Assembly: GCA_036250195.1 (NCBI GenBank)
Contig: JAVHZZ010000003.1
Span: forward strand, 328,624,194 to 328,688,193
Origin: Mixophyes australis
Taxonomy: Eukaryota > Chordata > Amphibia > Anura > Limnodynastidae
Direction of reading: 5' to 3'
DNA: 64,000 nt
In this document: in pieces, positions 1-12,531 of the stretch
Numbering within the stretch: the stretch's first letter is position 1
Layout: every line of letters begins with the position of its first letter
Position numbers and translations under genes: made by a program
Notes under the pieces: model-generated
What the model saw: only the letters and a program-made list of their open reading frames with translations
What the model was told of the DNA's origin: nothing
Databases searched by the model: none

Positions 1-1275
1 ACTATCTTGCCTTGCATCTATGCCCCTTTTTATGCATGACAATACTTTATTTGCCCTTGCAGCTGCTGCTTGACATTGAGCACTATTGCTTAATCTACTG
101 TCTACAAGCACTCCCAAATCCTTTTCCATTATAGATTCCCCTCAATTAATCACATTTAATTTATAGATTGCATGCTTGTTTTTGATCCCTAAATGCATAA
201 CCTTACCTTTATCTATGTTAAACCTCATATTCCATTTGGCCACCCAATCCTCCAGTTAATTGAAGTCCCTCTGTAGAGAAGATACATCTTGCTCTGATTT
301 TATTACCTTACAGAGTTTAGTGTCATCTGCAAAAATGGAGACTTTACTCTCTATTAAACCATGACCAAGGTCATTAATAAATATATTAAAAAGGAGTAGC
401 CCCAGCACGGAACCTTGATGTACTCCACTTAAATCTTTTGACCAATTATAAAATAGTCCATTTATCACAACTCTCTGTTCCCTATTCTCTAACCAGTTTT
501 CGATCCAAGTACAAATGTTGTTTCCTAGACCCAGTTCCCTTATTTTGCAAACCAACCTCTTGTGTGGCACTGTATCAAAGGCCTTTGCAAAATCTAAGTA
601 GACCACATCTACTGTGTAGCCCTGGTCTAATTTCCCTCTAACTTCCTAGTAGAAACAAATTAGATTAGTTTGACATGACCTATCTCTCACAAATCCATTC
701 TGATTCCCACTAATAATCTTATTGCGCACCAAGTAATCCTGAATACTATCCCTTAATATACCTTCCAGTAGTTTCCTCACTATTGATGTCAGGCTTACAG
801 GTTTATAATTCCCTGGTTGTGATCTTGCCCCCTTTTTAAACAACGGCACCACATCTGCTATTCGACAATCCCTTGGTACTGAGCCTGATGAGATTGAATC
901 TATGAAAATTAAGAACAGCGGTCTAGCTATTTCTGAGTTTAGCCCCATATGAACCCTTGGGTGTATGCCATCTGGACCTGGAGCTTTATTTATCTTAATA
1001 TTCTTCAGTCGTCTTTGGACTTCTTCTTTTTCCTTTGTCAGCTAAGTATTAATGGTACGGTTTTATTTCCGTTTTTATGTATTATTTCACTCATTTGTTC
1101 CTCTTTAGTAAATACTGATGAAAAGAAAGTATTTAATACCTCTGCTTTTTCCTTAGTATCTTTAATCAATTCACCCATCTCACTTCTTAGGGGTACTATA
1201 TTATCTTTTTTAATCCTTTTGCCATTTATATACTTAAAAAACTTTTTGGGGTTTATCTTACTTTCTTTTGCAACT
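1..1275 (-). mobile_element. CR1-like LINE fragment (reverse transcriptase, broken)
   Basis: Non-LTR retrotransposon of the CR1/L2 superfamily; the protein would be a reverse transcriptase that copies element RNA at a nicked target. Read on the minus strand from about 1275, a linker before RT (KKFFKYINGKRIKKDN) is followed by RT blocks: ADVVPLFKKG, NYKPVSLTS, YLDFAKAFDTVPHKRL (motif A, about 610-560), GVHQGSVLG, and FADDTKL (catalytic box C, about 330). After RT come the family's usual LEDWVAKWNM and [12 protein letters not shown] segments, reaching the window edge. The frame is broken by in-frame stops at 646-648 and 256-258 and by at least one more near 145. The 5' part (endonuclease) is missing, which is typical 5' truncation, and the 3' end lies outside the window. 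Dead copy; the clade assignment within CR1/L2/Rex is less certain than the LINE call. Confidence 0.93.
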
Positions 1276-1572
1276 ACTTATGTAATGTGTGATGTGATAT
1301 TGAATAAAAACTGCAATTCTGGTTATTAGTGAGGTTGTGTCATGCTTTGTTTTGTCATTAGTAGTGGTATTGTGAGATGGAATTTATGATCACACAGACC
1401 AGTTGTATACTGTCTGCTATTGGTCTGCACCAGATATGGGTCTATATATATATATACTTTTCACTACATATACCTTGGTACCACATAAGGCTCAACTTTA
1501 TATTCTTGTTGGAAGATAAGACAGAAAATTGTACTTTTAGCAACAGGCACCTCTCAGTAGTATTATTATTAA

Positions 1573-1603
<31 letters not shown>

Positions 1604-2046
1604 TTATATAGCACCAATCATATTATACAGATCTGTTTAGAGAATATGTAATCACTCACATTAGCTTTATAAACTTGGCACCAAATACAGCACTGTGTAT
1701 AAAATCTGTCACCTAATATATCCTTCAGCATACGGTGTCTTCTAGTGCTTGGAGCTAGCACTCAGATTTTGGACATATTTAGTAAAGACTTCTCATTTCT
1801 TAAGTGCCTCCACAACCTGTCCGTCTAGCTGTTTACTGAAAGAAGCTGTTACACATACACATGTAGTCAGCTCTGGTTCAGAGAGCAAATAGCAACACAG
1901 GTTCCATGAGGGACTGTGAAAAATTTGCAGGCCTGACGTGTAGCAGCAGAAACCGCTGATCATATTTTTTAATGCAGCAATTTGCATCCTCTTCAACTGC
2001 AGTGGAGAATGGGTGTAGTACAAAAAAATGCAAAATCCCACAAATA
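1276..2046. other. No gene seen; contains an ATT microsatellite
   Basis: AT-rich sequence without a recognisable gene. The only structure I see is the trinucleotide run at 1561-1602 and the short SINE-tail-like piece just after it. Confidence 0.5.
1561..1640. repeat. (ATT)n microsatellite with SINE/L2-tail remnant
   Basis: An ATT run followed by TATTTATATAGCACCAATCA, which resembles the 3' tail of the SINE/L2 families in this window. This suggests a heavily truncated minus-strand insertion. Confidence 0.6.
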
Positions 2047-2408
2047 TCATCATCATCATTTATTTATATAGCGCCACTAATTCCGCAGCGCTGTACAGAA
2101 AACTCATTCACATCAGTCCCTGCCCCATTTGAGCTTACAGTCTAAATTCCCTAATATAGACACACACACACTTACACAGACAGACAGACAGACAGAGAGG
2201 GAGGGACTAGTGTCAATTTTGATAGCAGCCAATTAACCTACCAGTAAGTTTTTGGAGTGTGGGAGGAAACCGGAGCACCCGGATGAAACCCACGCAAACA
2301 CAGGGAGAACATACAAACTCCACACAGATAAGGCCATGGTTGGGAATCAAACTCATGACCCCAGTGTCATGAGGCAGAAGTGCTAACCACTAGGCCACTG
2401 TGCTGCCC
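2047..2408 (-). mobile_element. Full-length tRNA-derived SINE (V-SINE/HE-like)
   Basis: Read on the minus strand: a tRNA-derived head (GGGCAGCACAGTGGCCTAG, pol III A box, then the B box region), the conserved central block of V-SINE/HE families (GTGGGTTTCATCCGGGTGCT followed by TCCTCCCACACTCC), an LTR-free body and a 3' tail with AGCGCTGCGGAATTAGTGGC and an ATG-type simple-sequence end. Non-coding; it would be transcribed by RNA polymerase III and mobilised by a partner LINE. Other copies lie at 21058/29666, at 50056 and (old) at 58695. Confidence 0.88.
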
Positions 2409-4536
2409 TGTTGGAGACCTGTTCAATTAGTTAGTTAATTAATGGGGTCTGTATACTCATGGAGCTGACAATTGGGCTGTGCAACATGGCTGTCGAGTTA
2501 TCTGAAATAGCAATTAGCTGTTGATCCAACATTCATGGGGTAGAAGGCCCAATGTATCTGCCAAAAGCCCAATTTTGTCCGATCTGATCGACCCGAGCGC
2601 TGATATGCTGTATGCTGATATGCTGTATACATGATGAGTGATATTGGCATTTCTGAGCCATAGCCATAAACACAATTAAGAAGTCTTGACAGACAAATAC
2701 ACACCAAAGATATAATGCTCCAAATCTATTTCTGGGCAGAGAGCAATTGACAATAAATGACTACTGTTTGCCTGAGCTAGAACAAAGTGCTCCTACGTAG
2801 ACATTTGGTGACTGAGCAATGGTGGAGGGGCGTCTCAGTCTGTGTAGGTGCTGAAAGAAGGTGCAATGAGAAGATAGTGAATTATAAAACAACAGGTAAG
2901 GGATGGTTATGGCTAAAGGTATAACCTTTATGGTGTGTTGTTACACTTACCCCACTTTAGACCTTCTGTATAGCTTCCAATTTCAATGGCTTAAAGACTC
3001 GTAATATATAGCTGGTCATAGTATTTTGTCTACCACAATGCTATTAGCCCAAGCCTAGAAATTTCCTACTATTTCCAGTGTGGCAAAAATTTATATTTTT
3101 TTACATTAATAAAGTACATGTTTTTAGTTCATTGAAAATCCTTATCCTCAAGTCACATTTTCCCTCATCTCCTAGGATTACCTGGCAAAATTAACAGGAA
3201 AATGAAGACTTTGCTCCCTGATAACTCACCCAAATGTTCTACCCTCTAAATTCATTGTTACACAGAATGGCCTCCGCTGGGTACCGTACACGTTCTTGTA
3301 TATCTATTGATATTTCCTTTTTTTCAAAGTAATTTACTCATTTAAAGTAGCTAGATCTCTTTATATATTTTACCAGTATCTCATTAATTCACAAATGTGA
3401 TGTTGAGTTATCATTCGTACTATTCCTACTTTCCCTCCACTTTTGTCTTCTGTATCATTTCCCTTGAAAGTAAAAAAAAACCTAATGATACAAATAAATA
3501 AATAGGTGCACTGCTTTATACTAAACACCCAATGGCATCCTAAAAATGCACACCTTCCCCTCCTCTGTACTAATCTCCTAATGGACAGGGAAACACAAAC
3601 AAGTAACTTGAATCTCTTATGACAACTTTACTTTTTCTCATAAAACACAGTAAAAAAAAACATATTGCGATAGCAAATTAATAATATATTATTATTGGGT
3701 AATAATAATAATAATAATAATACACATTTACAATGCAGGGATTATCATCACATATAGTCTACAATAAATTTTTGTACTTGTAGAACAAATTTCCTTTAAA
3801 ATAAACCACTCTCCTAGTAAGTTTACTTTGCTGGAGGGTGTTTAACCTGTTGCTGAAAGTGACTTTGTTTGACTTCATTAAAGTGTCCTGAAGTAGGTAG
3901 AGGGGCTGCCATGTAGGGCCATGTAGGGCCATGTAGGGCCATGTAGGGCATGAGCACCTGTCCTTCTTCATTAGTGTTCATGTGACACAAATGGTGAATA
4001 AACCACAGTTCTAGTGACGATGTTTAGGTGAATGCACCTACTTAGATAAAACTTAAGAGGATATCAGAGATGTCAATATGGGCTGGATTGGGAGCCTCTA
4101 GGATGCTGATGTCATCTATCAAAACCCAAGCCTCAACATCCATACATTATTTCTTACATCTAAACGTATAATATTGAGATGAAATCAAAAACTGTGGTCC
4201 TAGGTTTCTCTTTATTTAAATTATTTTTAAAAAAAACATATTTTGTGATACTTAGAATCCTGCTAATATAGTATTTTGATACTATAACAACTTGTGAACG
4301 CAGTATGCTTTTTCTACAAACAACATTGCAGTTAAACTTTTGAAGTAGTATGTAACCTAAGTAAAGCATGTCGATGTATGAAAACTCCTTTGGTCTTGCA
4401 ATAGTTCATAGAAACTGTAACACAAACAGACATTTCACCTGGCTGTAGATAAGACAATAAGACAATGAAGATAAGGATTAAGGGTGGTGTAACACAGGCA
4501 CTTTCCCATACTGTCACATTTTTAAATTGTACTCCC
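2409..4536. other. No gene seen
   Basis: AT-rich unique-looking sequence. Short frames present here lack any recognisable domain. Contains a TAA run at about 3702-3722 and a four-copy decamer at 3910-3949. Confidence 0.5.
3910..3949. repeat. Perfect 10-bp tandem repeat, four copies
   Basis: Four identical head-to-tail copies of CATGTAGGGC. Short and perfect, so probably polymorphic. Confidence 0.9.
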
Positions 4537-4544
4537 TGATAACC

Positions 4545-4837
4545 CATACTTACCAACTCTCCTGGAATGTCTGGGAGACTCCCGAAATTCGGGTAGGTCT
4601 CCCTGGCTCCCGGGAGAGCAGACAAATATCCCGCATATGGCATCTTGCTCCTCAAAAAGACGCAATTTGCGGGGAATTGCGTCATTTTGGCCCCTCCCCC
4701 GTGATAAAAATTACATTTTGTCACTGGGGAAGGAGCCAAAATGATGCAAATTACCGCACCCCGCCCCTCCCACCTTCCAACCACGCCCCCCTGCCTGGGA
4801 TATCCCGGAATTAACTTACCAAAGGTTGGTAAGTATG
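4545..4837. mobile_element. hAT-type MITE with 8-bp target duplication
   Basis: A 293-bp non-coding element with terminal inverted repeats CATACTTACCAAC / GTTGGTAAGTATG. It is bracketed by a perfect 8-bp direct repeat TGATAACC (4537-4544 and 4838-4845), the duplication length expected of hAT transposases. The interior is GC-rich. A related copy lies at 42928-43195. Overlapping open frames of up to 171 codons are by-products of its low stop density. Confidence 0.92.
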
Positions 4838-4845
4838 TGATAACC

Positions 4846-6540
4846 ATAGGAGAAACTTCTTCTCATTGCTATTAAATGGCTGCAGAGGGGGTGTGCGAGC
4901 TGGAGGACCAATCAGAAATTACTGCTTGTGATTTATTTTCCCTCTTACACTCACCCTCTGTAATGTCACACTGTCCTGGTTTTTAGCTGGACCTTTGAGA
5001 CGAACCACTGAGCCCTGAGAAAACAGCTGTACAGAGCTGCCTCCCGGGGCTCTGGTGAATGACACCCTGTGAGCTGTTCCCTGTAACCAATATTCTAATA
5101 AATGTCAAGTTAATGTTTTCCTTTCACTTTTATTGATGGATTTGTATGTGTGCAGGTCTATAGCTCTACACAAACAACAATGTATGGGGGCGCTAATATA
5201 CCTTATTTACTGAAATCAAGCTGCACCTTATCTGTGCAGGTTCTGGATCCTGCTAAAACACAACAGTATGTAAAAATGCAGAAATAGCGCAAAGCTTAAA
5301 ATGTATAAAAAACAATTTAATAACTATTATATAAATTTAATAATACACATATAAAAGTCTGGAGCCACAGAAAAATCTACTATAGAGACCAGTCGTAATA
5401 ATATTGGTAGCACAGACCTCAATTATAATGCCAGTTATAAGTGGAAAATATAAAGTCCAATGTAGGTATAATCCAGCTTGGTATAGCAAAGTGGTGAATT
5501 ACCAGTTAAAGACTATAGCTCTACAGTTGCTTCCACAGCAGTCAGGCCTTGCTTGGTGATATTTCTTGTTTTGTTAATTTAATTCGTTTTACCCAGTATA
5601 GATGTGGACAGACCAATGAGGCTACATACAGACCAGTCCTGCCACTTGACTTGAATTCCAAATAATAGGATTCATTTGCAATTTTGGACCAGATTTGCAT
5701 GTTCAATGCATGGGCTTTTTGCTTCACTAGAATCAGTTTTTGCAGTCAGTAGAATGAATTTCATTTGATTATTATCAGGCAAAAGCTGTATTTGGGCTCA
5801 CACAACCTAGGATTGCTGATTGCCATTTGCCTGATATTGCAGCTGATACGGCATCATGTGGGGCCAATTTACAATTACAACAATAACAGCGATATAACTG
5901 TAATATCCTCTAGTGTATTTGGTGCATGAAAATGAATAAGTTATTGCTGGTCATGAACTATGAAATCTGGTTGTTTGGCCTTATTGTGAGTAGATCAAAT
6001 ATGTCATCAGTTTAGGATAACACCTGCAGAGCCAAACCAGACAGATGCACTGGTTCATCAGACCAGACTACCAAGTGACCTAACTGTTCTTACCTGGTTG
6101 CATGTGCACCATTAGCTATCATTGGTCGATTGGCTGTCAAATGTTTTCCAATTTGCCCAATCAGAATTAAAGAAATCTAATTTGAAGTTTTAAAACCAAT
6201 TGTTCCAAAAATGTTCCAGTCCAATTACTTCCAAAAAGTCCAAAATGACATTTCAAGATCTGCATGTGTGTGGTCACAATAAGGGAGAAAGTGTATGCAG
6301 AGCTTTTCTAGCAGGATTATTATGATATGACAGGGGAACAGTATTCCTCATTCACTTTCATAATATTTTGACTCAGCCTCTAATTGCTTTTGACACTGTG
6401 GTTTCATGGTCAGAAAATTATGGCCTTCGAAAGTGCCTGTCTGGAACAGATCTATTAAACAAATCACTAAGACCAAGCAATATCTTCACTATTTCTGCAC
6501 TTCTTTCTTTCCACATATACTTTGTTCCTCACTAGATTGA
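4846..6540. other. No gene seen
   Basis: AT-rich sequence. I recognise no domain, RNA gene or intact mobile element here. Confidence 0.5.
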
Positions 6541-6612
6541 GTCAGTTATTATCATCATTATTATCATTTATTTGTTAGGCGCCACAAGGTTTCCGAGTCA
6601 GTTGTGCTTAAT
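6541..6612 (-). mobile_element. SINE/L2 3' tail fragment
   Basis: The segment ATTTATTTGTTAGGCGCCAC after a TAT-rich run matches the first bases of the L2-type 3' end at 30307 onward; the rest is missing. Confidence 0.7.
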
Positions 6613-6620
6613 TGACTCCA

Positions 6621-6732
6621 GGGGGCATATTTACTAAACTGCGGGTTTGAAAAAGTGGAGCTGTTGCCTATAGCAACCAATCAGATTCTAGCTGTCATTT
6701 TGTAGAATGTACTAATGAAATGATAACTAGAA
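6621..6732. mobile_element. Half of a foldback MITE (TATATTTACTAAACTGCGGG family)
   Basis: Matches the left arm and part of the right arm of the 175-bp elements at 49878 and 54114, including the segments TTGCCTATAGCAACCAATCA and AGATTCTAGCTGTCATTTTG. It stops abruptly in the right arm at GATAACTAGAAC. Confidence 0.85.
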
Positions 6733-7190
6733 CCCCCAGAACTCCTCCACCTGGACCCACTATTTCCTATTCATTGCCTTCCTCTCAACTCTCCCTTTTC
6801 CATATCACTAAATCCTATGTGCTCATTAGTCCAAGCCTGCAAGCTTTTAATCAGCAAAAATAAAACTAAACCAAAGAACAAATATAATCATTTTCAAAAA
6901 ACAAGTACCTGAACTAGTATTAAAACAAATCTATTATAATCATATATAAGTCAGAGTAAAAATTAATGCTAAAATTATGCAATTTAATTACAAACAACTG
7001 TGTGATTTTTATCTTTCTGAAATCTAAAATTATCCTGTTAATTCATATTCCTTACAAATAAAACATGAATTGCTATGCTGTACTATAATGGAAACATTGG
7101 AAAAATTGCATCCGCTGTGCTTTCAACAGTGTCACTTGCAGTATATATGGAGAATAAAAATAATTCTGGTTATCATCAAAGAATGAAAAC

Positions 7191-7244
<54 letters not shown>

Positions 7245-8974
7245 CACAGTATATATGCAGTATATAGTTTGTGATTTGTTTTTAAATTAATGTAACAATT
7301 ACCAATTGGAAGAGAATTTACATTCTAAATTTACAGTTGATAATGAAATTTGAGATTCTTAATTTGTTTTCATATGAATTAATAAAAATTAGCACAAAGG
7401 CTCCTTAAATGGTGGCACAATTTTTGCATATCTTTGGAGTCTAATTATTTAGAAGCCATTTTGGGCTAATTATTGTCATTAACCATATGAGTCCTATGAG
7501 AACATATCAATTAAAACATGCACAGCTGAACTTTTAAATGAGTAAATAATTTAGTTTGGGAAAATGACTGAAAACAGCAGGATAACAGTCAAAAGGGGAA
7601 CAATTATTTTAATGCTTATTTGACAAATGAGTAAATGTTTTCATCAAATTAGAGTCCTATCACAGCACCCCCTACTGGTTAAAAACATGTTAAGAAGGTT
7701 TTTTTTCAACAGTTAAAGAGCTGTTAGGCGTGTTGAAGAAATCATTTGTATGAATAGAAGGTGATTAGGATGTGCATTGTTAGCTGAAAGAATGTTGCCA
7801 GTGGGATATAATTACAGAAATAAATAAAGCAAATTATGTGTATATTTAGACTATGATTAATTTAAGCGATATGCAAAATGATGACACTTTTGCACAGTTT
7901 GATATGTGAAAGCCATGTGCCCAAAAGCTCTGTGAAATCAGATTTAACCTTTGTGTTAAAGTAGTGTGCTTGGAATCAAACCCTCCACTTAATCCCTCAA
8001 GGAGAAAAAAATGTTAAAAGCTGCAGGAGTCATCTGCCAAGAGCAACAACATCACAAATGAACACAAAGAAAGGCTAATGTCATGCTTAAACATGTGAGA
8101 TTCATTCTGTAATACTGAACAAAATTCCCAGTGGGTGGGTGCATATGGAAGGGTTATTGCAATCATAGGGGCAGGTTTTAACATGCACTGGAACACAGTG
8201 TGAAGTGAAGAGGCAATGTTTTCCTATTAGTTATCTGCCATCTCACTGAGATAAGAAACCTGAGTAGAGCATTACCTGGAGGTATAACAACTTAATATGA
8301 ATGTGTTCTATTTTAAAGCCCAGGAGGGCATGAAGGTATTGTGCTTTCCATAGAAAACATAAACAGGTTCATAATACAACCTAGAAAGCAAAATAAATAA
8401 ATAAATTGTGCCGCTAAGGTAAATTGTTCACAAATAGTATTTTTTAGGAAAGATGAACACACAGGTTTAGTATCCATTTAGTCACAATTATATTTTTCCA
8501 CCCATTACATGTTTACTTACATTAAATCCTGCCTTGCTTTTTTTAAAATTTTTATGTCCGTATGGATGATTATTCAGGCAACTTGGAAGTGTCTTAAATG
8601 GTGACAACTGCTATATAAATACATATGTATAGGACATTTTCCCACACCACTCTCAAGTGTGAAAAATGCGCCTCATATATTTCTTATTATAAATGTACAA
8701 AATGTTTGGTCTTTAAACCACCAATGGAACATGTGAATACTCTCTGCTTCTGGAAAGTTGTTTTTTTTTTATAGTGCAGGGTTCCCACAAAATTATAATA
8801 TAGTTAGGTACCTTTGATGTAAAGTGCAGATTACAAACACTTGATGAAACAGCAATAAAGTGGAAGGTAATACATACACACGTCTATTTAGACATCCATG
8901 CTTACATTACATCTGCAAGCACCGTTGTTCTTTGCTAATAAAACTGTTGTCTTTATACCGTTCAATAAAATTAA
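6733..8974. other. No gene seen; one long TA microsatellite
   Basis: AT-rich non-coding sequence. The TA run at 7196-7240 is the only clear structure. Confidence 0.5.
7196..7240. repeat. (TA)n microsatellite
   Basis: Uninterrupted TA dinucleotides over about 45 bp; the ATAT-coded peptide frame across it is meaningless. Confidence 0.95.
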
Positions 8975-9318
8975 AAATAATCCTCCACCATTCTTTGAAT
9001 GTTGATAGTTGATAGCAGTATCAGGTGGAGTTACAGCAGAGGTGTCACTAATTCTGGTCAATTATTTTACAGTAGACAAGACCAGGGGCTAAATGTATCA
9101 AGCTGAGAGTTTTCTGGCGGGTTTAAAAAGTGGATTTGTTGCCTATAGCAACCAATCAGATTCTAGCTATCGTTTTGTAGAATGTACTAAATAAATGATA
9201 GCTAGAATTTGATTGGTTTTTCAAAACCGCTGGAAAACTCTCAGCTTCATACATTTACCCCAGATGTCAAAATATTGTGCTGAGTCATCTGCATCATCAA
9301 TGGGTGTCTAAAATTTTT
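8975..9318 (-). mobile_element. Old hAT fragment split by a MITE
   Basis: The two flanks of the MITE at 9085-9261 align with the C-terminal transposase region of hAT copy 1 at about 9988-10130. The left part shares TTGGATGTTGATAG-like and ATCAGGTGGAGTTAC segments; the right part shares TTGTGCTG and GTCATCTGCATC. It is therefore a second, short hAT remnant in the same orientation beside copy 1. Confidence 0.75.
9085..9261. mobile_element. Foldback MITE inserted in hAT fragment
   Basis: A 177-bp inverted-repeat element. The outer ends GGGGCTAAATGTATCAAGCT and its near-complement TCATACATTTACCCC enclose arms AGAGTTTTC and GAAAACTCT, and the core shares TTGCCTATAGCAACCAATCA with the elements at 6621, 49878 and 54114. 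The hAT sequence resumes on both sides. A clear target duplication is not visible (at most 1-2 bp). Confidence 0.85.
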
Positions 9319-11702
9319 GCTAAGCACACAACAGTATATAACACATGTAGGTAACATTGGCACACAGCGGTAGCTGAAACTTAAAGTGGTGCAAGATGGA
9401 ATTGTCCTTAGGCCCTTCCACCCACCCTTATGTTGGATCGTAAAAAGGACATGCACACTTTAACAAACTAAGCACTTCAGCCACAAAAGTGCCACTCCTT
9501 GTGGCTGAAGTGCTAGGTTTGTTTGGGACCCCACAAAACAAAGTAACAATGGGCTTAAGGCACTTAAGGTAACAGTGCTGTTAATGAACTCTACTGTGGA
9601 AAGATGTTGTTGTCATCATCCTCAGCCTCATCCTCACCCTCATCAGATTGTACATCATCCTCACACATTATTAATTCATCACCGCTGGAATCCACCATAA
9701 CAGAAGTCTCAGTATTTTGATGCAATTGGCGGAAAAGGCCTTCCTCGTGGAACTTGAAGTTCATTTTCATGAACATCATCTTTTCCACATTTTGAGAAAG
9801 TAGCCTTTTATGCCGATCGCTGACAAGGTTCCCGGCTGTGTTGAAAACTCGTCCCGAGTATACACTGGAGGGTGGGCAGCTTAGACAGTGCAAAGCGAGA
9901 TGGTACATGGGTCTCCAAATTTCCTTTTTTTCCTCCCAGTATGTAAAGAGACTGTCTGATGTGTCTATTTCTATGCTGTCGTGAAAATAATCCTCCACTA
10001 TCCTTTGGATGTTGATAGTAGGATCAGGTGGAGTTACGGCAGAGGTGTCACGTTTTTTTGGTTAACTCTTTTAGACCAGATGAGATATCAAAATTTTGTG
10101 CTGTCATCTGCATCCTCCCTGGGTTTCTTGGGAAAGCTAAGTTTTTTTGTAGCAGCAGTTGACTGAGAAACTGAAAGAAGAGACACCGTCCTGTCACGTA
10201 ACACTTGAGCTGTCATCTTGCTCGCCAGGAGCTCCTTGCATCTCTTCAGATCTGGGTCAGTTGGAAACAAAGAGAAAACATAGCTCTTAAACCGAGGATC
10301 AAGCACAGTCGCCAAAATGTAGTGACCGATTTCAAGATTTTGATAACTCTTGGATCCTGGTGAAGCGCATAAAGTACTTGATCTCCAACATACTTAGCGT
10401 TATTGCTTTGTTTAATCTCCTCCTTCAGTTTTTCAAGCTGCTTTTCCAAAAAGTCTAATTAAGGGAATCACTTGACTCAAGCTAGCAGTGTCTAAACTCA
10501 CTTCACAGGTGACTACTTTGAATGGTTTCAGCACCTTGCACAACACAGAAATTATTCTCCACTGCGCTTGACTAATATACATCCTCCCTCCTTTCCCAAT
10601 GTCATTGCTTGTTTAGTAAGCATGGATGGCTTTTCAATGTTTCTACATCCGCAGAAGCAAATACAGGGTGGAATTTCACCTTGTCACCACCACTTACTTC
10701 AGTTGGTGACAGGGCAAATTAAATTGCTCTTGTAGCTTTTGCAATCTCCTACACGCTGTTGCCAAATGTTGGAAATGTCCAGATATTTTATGGGCCACAG
10801 ACAGCATCTCCTGCACGTCCCTGTCATTTTTTCAAAAGCTCTGCACCACCAAATTTATTGTGTGAGCAAAACAAGGAATGTGAGGGAATTCACCCAGCTG
10901 TAATGCTCTCACAATATTGGTTGCGTTATCAGAAATTACATATCCTGAGGAGAGTTCAAGCGGGATAAGCCATGTTGCAAGGACATCCCTTAGTCTTTGT
11001 AACAGATTGTCAGCTGTATGCCTCCTAGTGTAGCCGGTGATACACAGAGTAGCCTGCCTCTGACAAATGTGACATACTTGGGTACATGCTACTGCTGTTC
11101 CTGCTGGTGAAGGCGAATCACCAATCCAGTGGGCTGTAACAGTCATATAATCGTTAGTGTGCCCAATTACGCTTGTCCACATATCTGTGGTTAAGTGTAC
11201 AGTGGGTAGAATTGCATTTTGTAGCCCAATAATTTCATTTTTACGAACCTTCTGGTAGAGGTGAGGAATAGCTTTTCTAGTGAAATTGTATCATGATGGA
11301 ATTTGGTAACGGGGACACAGGACCTCAAGTAACTGTCTAAAATCAGCTGTATTAATAGTGGATATTGGATGCAGATCTAATACTAGCATAGTTGCCATGA
11401 CGTCTGTGATCCGTTTTGCAACTGGGTGAGAGCTTTTATACGTGCTGCCTCTTGCAAAGGATTGTTTAACAGTCAATTGTCGTAAACTACTAGTAGTCTT
11501 CTTCTTGGTCTGCTTCTGGGATGAAGATTCACTCCCGGCAGTAGCAGCAGCAGCAGCAGCAGTGAGACTAACACTCAAGTATTATTCCAGGATAGTGGAG
11601 GAGTCATCTAGCTTTACCAACCTGGATGCAGGACTAACTCCGATTGCTACTGAGGATATTTATGAGGACGGTGTACTGGGGGTAGATTGCAGGCATTGGG
11701 AT

Positions 11703-12531
11703 TGTCACACACCGGGGACCCGCTAGCCGAGACCCGGCTCACTTACCTCTCCGGCGCTCCGACCGATCACCGCTGGTGGCTGCCATCTTGGACGGGTCTG
11801 CGCAAGCCTCCTATTGGATGGAGGATCTCCCTCCACTATTTAAACCTGCCTCTTCCTCTCCTCTGAGCCTGTTCTTAGGTTCAGTTTGGATTCTCCTAGT
11901 GGATGTCTCCTCCAGTCTGAGCTTCCCTGCAATCCTCAGATCTCCAGGCTTCACAGCTGCTCCGCTATCCCAACGGTCATCCCTGCGGTCATCCTGCAAT
12001 CCGCAGATCTCTCCAGGCTTCACAGCTGCTCCACTATCCCAGCGGTCATCCCTGCGGTCATCCTGCAATCCACAGATCTCCAGGCTTCACAGCTGCTCCA
12101 CTATCCCAGCGGTTATCCCTGCTGTCATCCTGCAATCCGCAGATCTCCAGGCTTCACAGCTGCTCTGCTATCCCAGCGGTCATCCCTGCGGTCATTCTGC
12201 AATCCGCAGATCTCCAGGCATCACAGTTGCTCCGCTATCCCAGCGGTCATCGCTGCATTCATTCTGCCATCCGCAGATCATTCCAGGCTTCACAACTCCA
12301 TGCTGCTCCACTATTCCTGCGGTCATTCCTGGAACCCACAGATCTCTAATTAATTTACTCCATGGATCTTGCTCCACTCCCAGAGGACCGCGACTTGCGT
12401 GGCGGTTGCCGCGAAGTCCTTACCACCTTGCGGGGGTTCTTTGTGAAGGCCAGCTGCTGCATTAGACTCCGCGCCTGTGGTGAGTGTTAGTATTGGCAGG
12501 TCAGGAGTCTGTATCCCATTTAACTGTGACA
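11703..12531 (+). mobile_element. Solo LTR (Gypsy-type) inserted in hAT copy 1
   Basis: An 829-bp segment beginning TGTCACACACCGG and ending ACTGTGACA, i.e. TG...CA with inverted TGTCAC/GTGACA ends like the complete Gypsy element. The flanks are GGGAT (11698-11702) and GTGAT (12532-12536), a 5-bp target duplication with one change. Removing it rejoins hAT sequence colinear with hAT copy 2. It has a TATA-like TATTTAAA (11837-11844), a small hairpin CTGAGCCT/AGGTTCAG (11863-11884) and six roughly 67-bp tandem units from 11942. Open frames of up to 229 codons inside it come from these repeats and are not genes. Plus orientation is inferred from the TATA position. Confidence 0.85.
11942..12350. 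repeat. Six ~67-bp tandem repeats inside the solo LTR
   Basis: Units start with CTCCAGGCTTCACAGCTG or a close variant at 11942, 12011, 12078, 12145, 12212 and 12281, at 67-69 bp spacing. Each contains a CTATCCCAGCGGTCAT-type segment. Confidence 0.92.

Noticed and set aside
4332..4847. 171-codon minus-strand frame
   Set aside because: Half of it is a GC-rich MITE with a proven 8-bp duplication; no domain.
11776..12465. 229-codon open frame on the plus strand
   Set aside because: It lies wholly within a solo LTR, and its repeated peptide comes from the 67-bp tandem units; overlapping frames on both strands are equally long.
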